From contig DASZRL010000049.1 of NCBI GenBank assembly GCA_035549175.1, forward strand, positions 1 through 9,086: a stretch of DNA of 9,086 nt. The letters run 5' to 3'. This document shows positions 7,307 to 9,086 of the stretch, one piece after another. The notes under the pieces are model-generated. The model was not told the origin of the DNA, did not search any database, and saw only the letters and a program-made list of their open reading frames with translations. Within the stretch, counting starts at the first letter, position 1. Each line of letters opens with the position of its first letter. Origin of the DNA: DASTSN01 sp035549175. GTDB lineage: Bacteria > Bacteroidota > Bacteroidia > Chitinophagales > Chitinophagaceae. Both the position numbers and the translations under genes were made by a program.

Positions 7307-7332
7307 AAAAAAAGGCAGTGCCGTGCACTGCC
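7307..7332 (-). terminator. Strong intrinsic terminator after the beta-barrel gene
   Basis: On the minus strand GGCAGTGC (7332-7325), a three-base loop ACG and GCACTGCC (7321-7314) form a perfect 8-bp stem followed immediately by seven T (7313-7307). It begins 22 bp beyond the stop codon of the barrel gene and has all features of a rho-independent terminator for that transcript. It lies upstream of the hydrolase start at 7268 and separates the two genes into different transcription units. Confidence 0.88.
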
Positions 7333-7354
7333 CTGTTCATTCAGACGGGATGGT

Positions 7355-7825
7355 TCAGAAGGTATACCGGATGCCAAGGCCCCCCCAGCCGCTGTAGAAA
7401 CCCCGGTCGGTTCCGAATTCGAAGGAGGGCTGCCAGTCCAGTGACATATTGATCGGCGCTCCCCGGAACTTGTAGTCCAGGCCCAGTACCCCGTCAATCC
7501 CGACAAAGGCACCGTCCCCGTATTTGGAACTGTAGGAACCCAGGTGGGCACCGGGACCGATGTACCAGCGCAGTCCTTCCGCGCCGCTGATGGGTCCGTG
7601 GATTTCATAGAGGCCGGTAAACCGGATGCCATGACTCCAGAAATAGGCGATCAGTTCGCCGGCATTATTGGAATTAAAAAAATGTTTCAGGGAGATACCG
7701 CCGCCGTCCCAGACTTTCACACCCAGGGCGGTTTCGTAGGTGGAACTGTTGGTGCTGCGGCTTTGTGCCTTCACGCCGCCGGCCAGGGCCACCAGGATGG
7801 CTACAAAAAAGGTTGCTTTTCTCAT
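7355..7825 (-). CDS. Small outer-membrane beta-barrel protein, function unknown
   Basis: A 156-residue protein with a clear signal peptide (MRKATFFVAILVALAGGVKA, likely cleaved near residue 20 just before Gln-Ser). The mature part is rich in Gly, aromatic residues and alternating hydrophobic patterns, and it ends in GIRYTF; a C-terminal Phe is the usual outer-membrane insertion signal. About eight amphipathic strands can be drawn, for example around ALGVKVWD, ISLKHFF, IRFTGLYEI, LRWYIGPGAH, GIDGVLGLDYKF, INMSLDWQPSFEF and WGGLGIRYTF, so a small eight-stranded barrel is likely. It resembles small barrel proteins common in Bacteroidota that have no assigned role. It has its own strong terminator and a sigma-54-like promoter candidate upstream, so it appears to be a single-gene unit. 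I cannot say what it does; structural, adhesive or stress roles are all possible. Confidence 0.85.
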   Translation of the reverse strand: MRKATFFVAILVALAGGVKAQSRSTNSSTYETALGVKVWDGGGISLKHFFNSNNAGELIAYFWSHGIRFTGLYEIHGPISGAEGLRWYIGPGAHLGSYSSKYGDGAFVGIDGVLGLDYKFRGAPINMSLDWQPSFEFGTDRGFYSGWGGLGIRYTF

Positions 7826-7873
7826 ACTTCATTTTTTTGCGTTCGGATGAATCACGTTGGACGGATGCTGCAT

Positions 7874-7889
7874 TGCCATTTCCGTGCCA
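7874..7889 (-). promoter_or_regulatory. Near-consensus sigma-54 (-24/-12) promoter candidate
   Basis: Read on the minus strand the site is TGGCACGGAAATGGCA (7889 down to 7874). Compared with the RpoN consensus TGGCACG-N4-TTGCW, it matches 11 of 12 fixed positions; the only change is TGGC in place of TTGC. The GG (7888-7887) and GC (7876-7875) are exactly ten bases apart, as required. Transcription would begin near 7863, about 38 bases before the barrel gene ATG at 7825. It lies in the 100-bp gap after the MFS gene stop, where a promoter is expected. Whether this organism has RpoN is not visible here. Confidence 0.55.
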
Positions 7890-7925
7890 AAAAATGCCTT
7901 TAAAAGGGTAACGTTCTGATATACA

Positions 7926-9086
7926 CTAATTTTTATCTGCAGGGACCGGGACCAGGAAATACAGCCAGGTAAGTGCGGCTCCACCCGCGGCTACCCAGAA
8001 GGTAGCAGCGCTGCCAAACCGGCTCCAGAGCAGGCCTGCCACGGTGCTGGCCAGCAGGCTGCAGACACTCTGCCCCGACGTGTAGAATCCGACGGCCGTT
8101 GCCGTGTTCTGGCGGTGGGCCAGGTTGGTGATCCAGGCCTTGGCAATCCCGTCGGTGGCTGCGGCGTAGAACCCGTACAGCAAAAACAGGGCAAAGACGC
8201 CGATGCGGCCGGGGTGAAGGGCGAAGCCGCCGTATACCCCGGCAAATACCAGCAATCCGCCCACAAAAACAGTGCGCATGCCGATCCGGTCGGCGAGCAT
8301 GCCGGCCGGAAAGGCAGCGAGTGCGAAGACCAGGTTGTAGAAGATGTAAGCCAGCAGGGTGATCGTATCACTGCCGGTGATCTCTTTTGTTTTCAGCAGC
8401 AGGAATACGTCCGAGCTGTTGAAGAGCGCAAAAAGCAACAGGCCGGCGACCACGCGGCGGTAACCCGGGCCCGCCACGGCCCAGTACCGGAAAAAGGAAA
8501 AGAAATTGCCCGGCGGCAGCGTGGAGGCCACTTCGCGCCGCTCCCTCAAAAGGAAGATAAGCAGGAAGGCCAGCAGGCCGGGAACCAGGGCGACATAAAA
8601 CAACGAACGGTACTGTGCGGGATGCCAGGCGAGGTACGCGAGCGCGATGGACGGTCCCAGGACGGCTCCCAATGTATCCATGCCCCGGTGAAAGCCGAAG
8701 ATCCGCGCCTTGGTGGCCGGGGTGGCTTCCCGGGATAACAGCGCGTCCCGTGCCGCTGTCCGAAGGCCTTTTCCCAGGCGGTCCAGGGTGCGGGCGGAGA
8801 AAATCCAGACCGGCCAGGTGCGGAGGGCCATCATGGGCTTGGACAGGGCGCTCAGCAGGTACCCGGCCCTGACAAAAGGCAGCCGCAGCCCCAACTCATC
8901 GCTGCGCTTGCCAAAATAGCCCTTGCTGAGCCCGGCGGTAAACTCCGCGATTCCTTCGAGCAGGCCGATGAGCAGGACCGAGAAACCAACCTCCCGCAGG
9001 TAGACCGGTATGACGGGGTAAAGCATTTCGCTGGCGATATCGGCCAGCAGGCTGACGAAGGAAAGGACCAGGACCGTTCGGGTCAG
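7926..9086 (-). CDS. MFS transporter, 5' end cut by the window edge
   Basis: An inner-membrane major facilitator superfamily transporter, probably an exporter or drug/metabolite permease; the substrate is unknown. The reading frame stays open to the window edge, giving 386 visible residues. The residues before the ATG at 9026 (LSFVSLLADIASEMLYP) are the conserved first-helix segment of this MFS group, so that ATG is internal and the true start lies beyond 9086. Visible features are a loop 2-3 motif-A-like stretch GYFGKRSDELGLR (56-68 of the visible part), RTLDRLGKGLRTAARDAL at 99-116, a motif-C-like GMDTLGAVLGP in helix 5 at 135-145, and a second motif A, GMLADRIGMRT at 262-272, in the C-terminal half. 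About 11 to 12 spans are present, so little is missing. The stop at 7926 is followed by a 100-bp gap with no clear terminator before the barrel gene. Confidence 0.9.
   Translation of the reverse strand: MTRTVLVLSFVSLLADIASEMLYPVIPVYLREVGFSVLLIGLLEGIAEFTAGLSKGYFGKRSDELGLRLPFVRAGYLLSALSKPMMALRTWPVWIFSARTLDRLGKGLRTAARDALLSREATPATKARIFGFHRGMDTLGAVLGPSIALAYLAWHPAQYRSLFYVALVPGLLAFLLIFLLRERREVASTLPPGNFFSFFRYWAVAGPGYRRVVAGLLLFALFNSSDVFLLLKTKEITGSDTITLLAYIFYNLVFALAAFPAGMLADRIGMRTVFVGGLLVFAGVYGGFALHPGRIGVFALFLLYGFYAAATDGIAKAWITNLAHRQNTATAVGFYTSGQSVCSLLASTVAGLLWSRFGSAATFWVAAGGAALTWLYFLVPVPADKN

Noticed and set aside
7899..7909. CCTTTAAAAGG palindrome after the MFS stop as a terminator
   Set aside because: The arms are AT-rich with a one-base centre, so they cannot form a stable RNA hairpin; the following T-run is separated by other bases.
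1..9086. A novel defence, mobile or biosynthetic system in this window
   Set aside because: All seven genes fall in known families (OPT, POT, PurD, tryptophan dioxygenase, alpha/beta hydrolase, small barrel, MFS). There are no toxin, nuclease, recombinase, CRISPR or biosynthetic-cluster features, and no clear break in base composition.

Overview
The window looks like an ordinary chromosomal stretch from a GC-rich member of the Bacteroidota, probably near Chitinophagaceae or related soil and freshwater lineages. This rests on Bacteroidota-style signal peptides ending in 'AQ', A-rich start-codon contexts with few well-placed Shine-Dalgarno sequences, promoter candidates resembling the TTTG / TAnnTTTG type, a small outer-membrane beta-barrel ending in RYTF, and the general character of the proteins. 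The genus is inference. There is no rRNA, tRNA, CRISPR, insertion sequence, phage or integrase gene.

Layout: seven protein genes in three blocks. Block 1 (minus strand, 3850 down to 166) holds two unrelated proton-coupled peptide transporter genes in a row: a POT/PTR2 symporter, then an OPT-family transporter. Block 2 (plus strand, 3987 to 6362) holds purD (purine biosynthesis) and, 39 bp later, a tryptophan 2,3-dioxygenase gene. Blocks 1 and 2 diverge from a 136 bp region (3851-3986) with candidate promoters for both directions, an inverted repeat and a helically phased direct repeat. Block 3 (minus strand, window end down to 6378) holds an MFS transporter cut by the window edge, a small outer-membrane beta-barrel protein and a secreted alpha/beta hydrolase. 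The hydrolase converges on the dioxygenase gene with only 15 bp between stop codons.

How the genes may work together: the POT and OPT transporters would both feed peptides into the cell, which fits a protein- or peptide-using heterotroph. PurD makes a purine intermediate, and the dioxygenase opens the kynurenine route of tryptophan breakdown or NAD synthesis. These two are probably co-transcribed but belong to different pathways. In block 3 the genes look like separate transcription units. A strong hairpin plus T-tract terminator lies between the barrel gene and the hydrolase, and a near-consensus sigma-54 (-24/-12) promoter candidate lies directly upstream of the barrel gene.

I found no convincing evidence of a new multi-gene system. 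The best leads are regulatory: the sigma-54-like site, the terminator that also decides the hydrolase start codon, the structured divergent promoter region, and a perfect 12-bp-stem hairpin at the left end.
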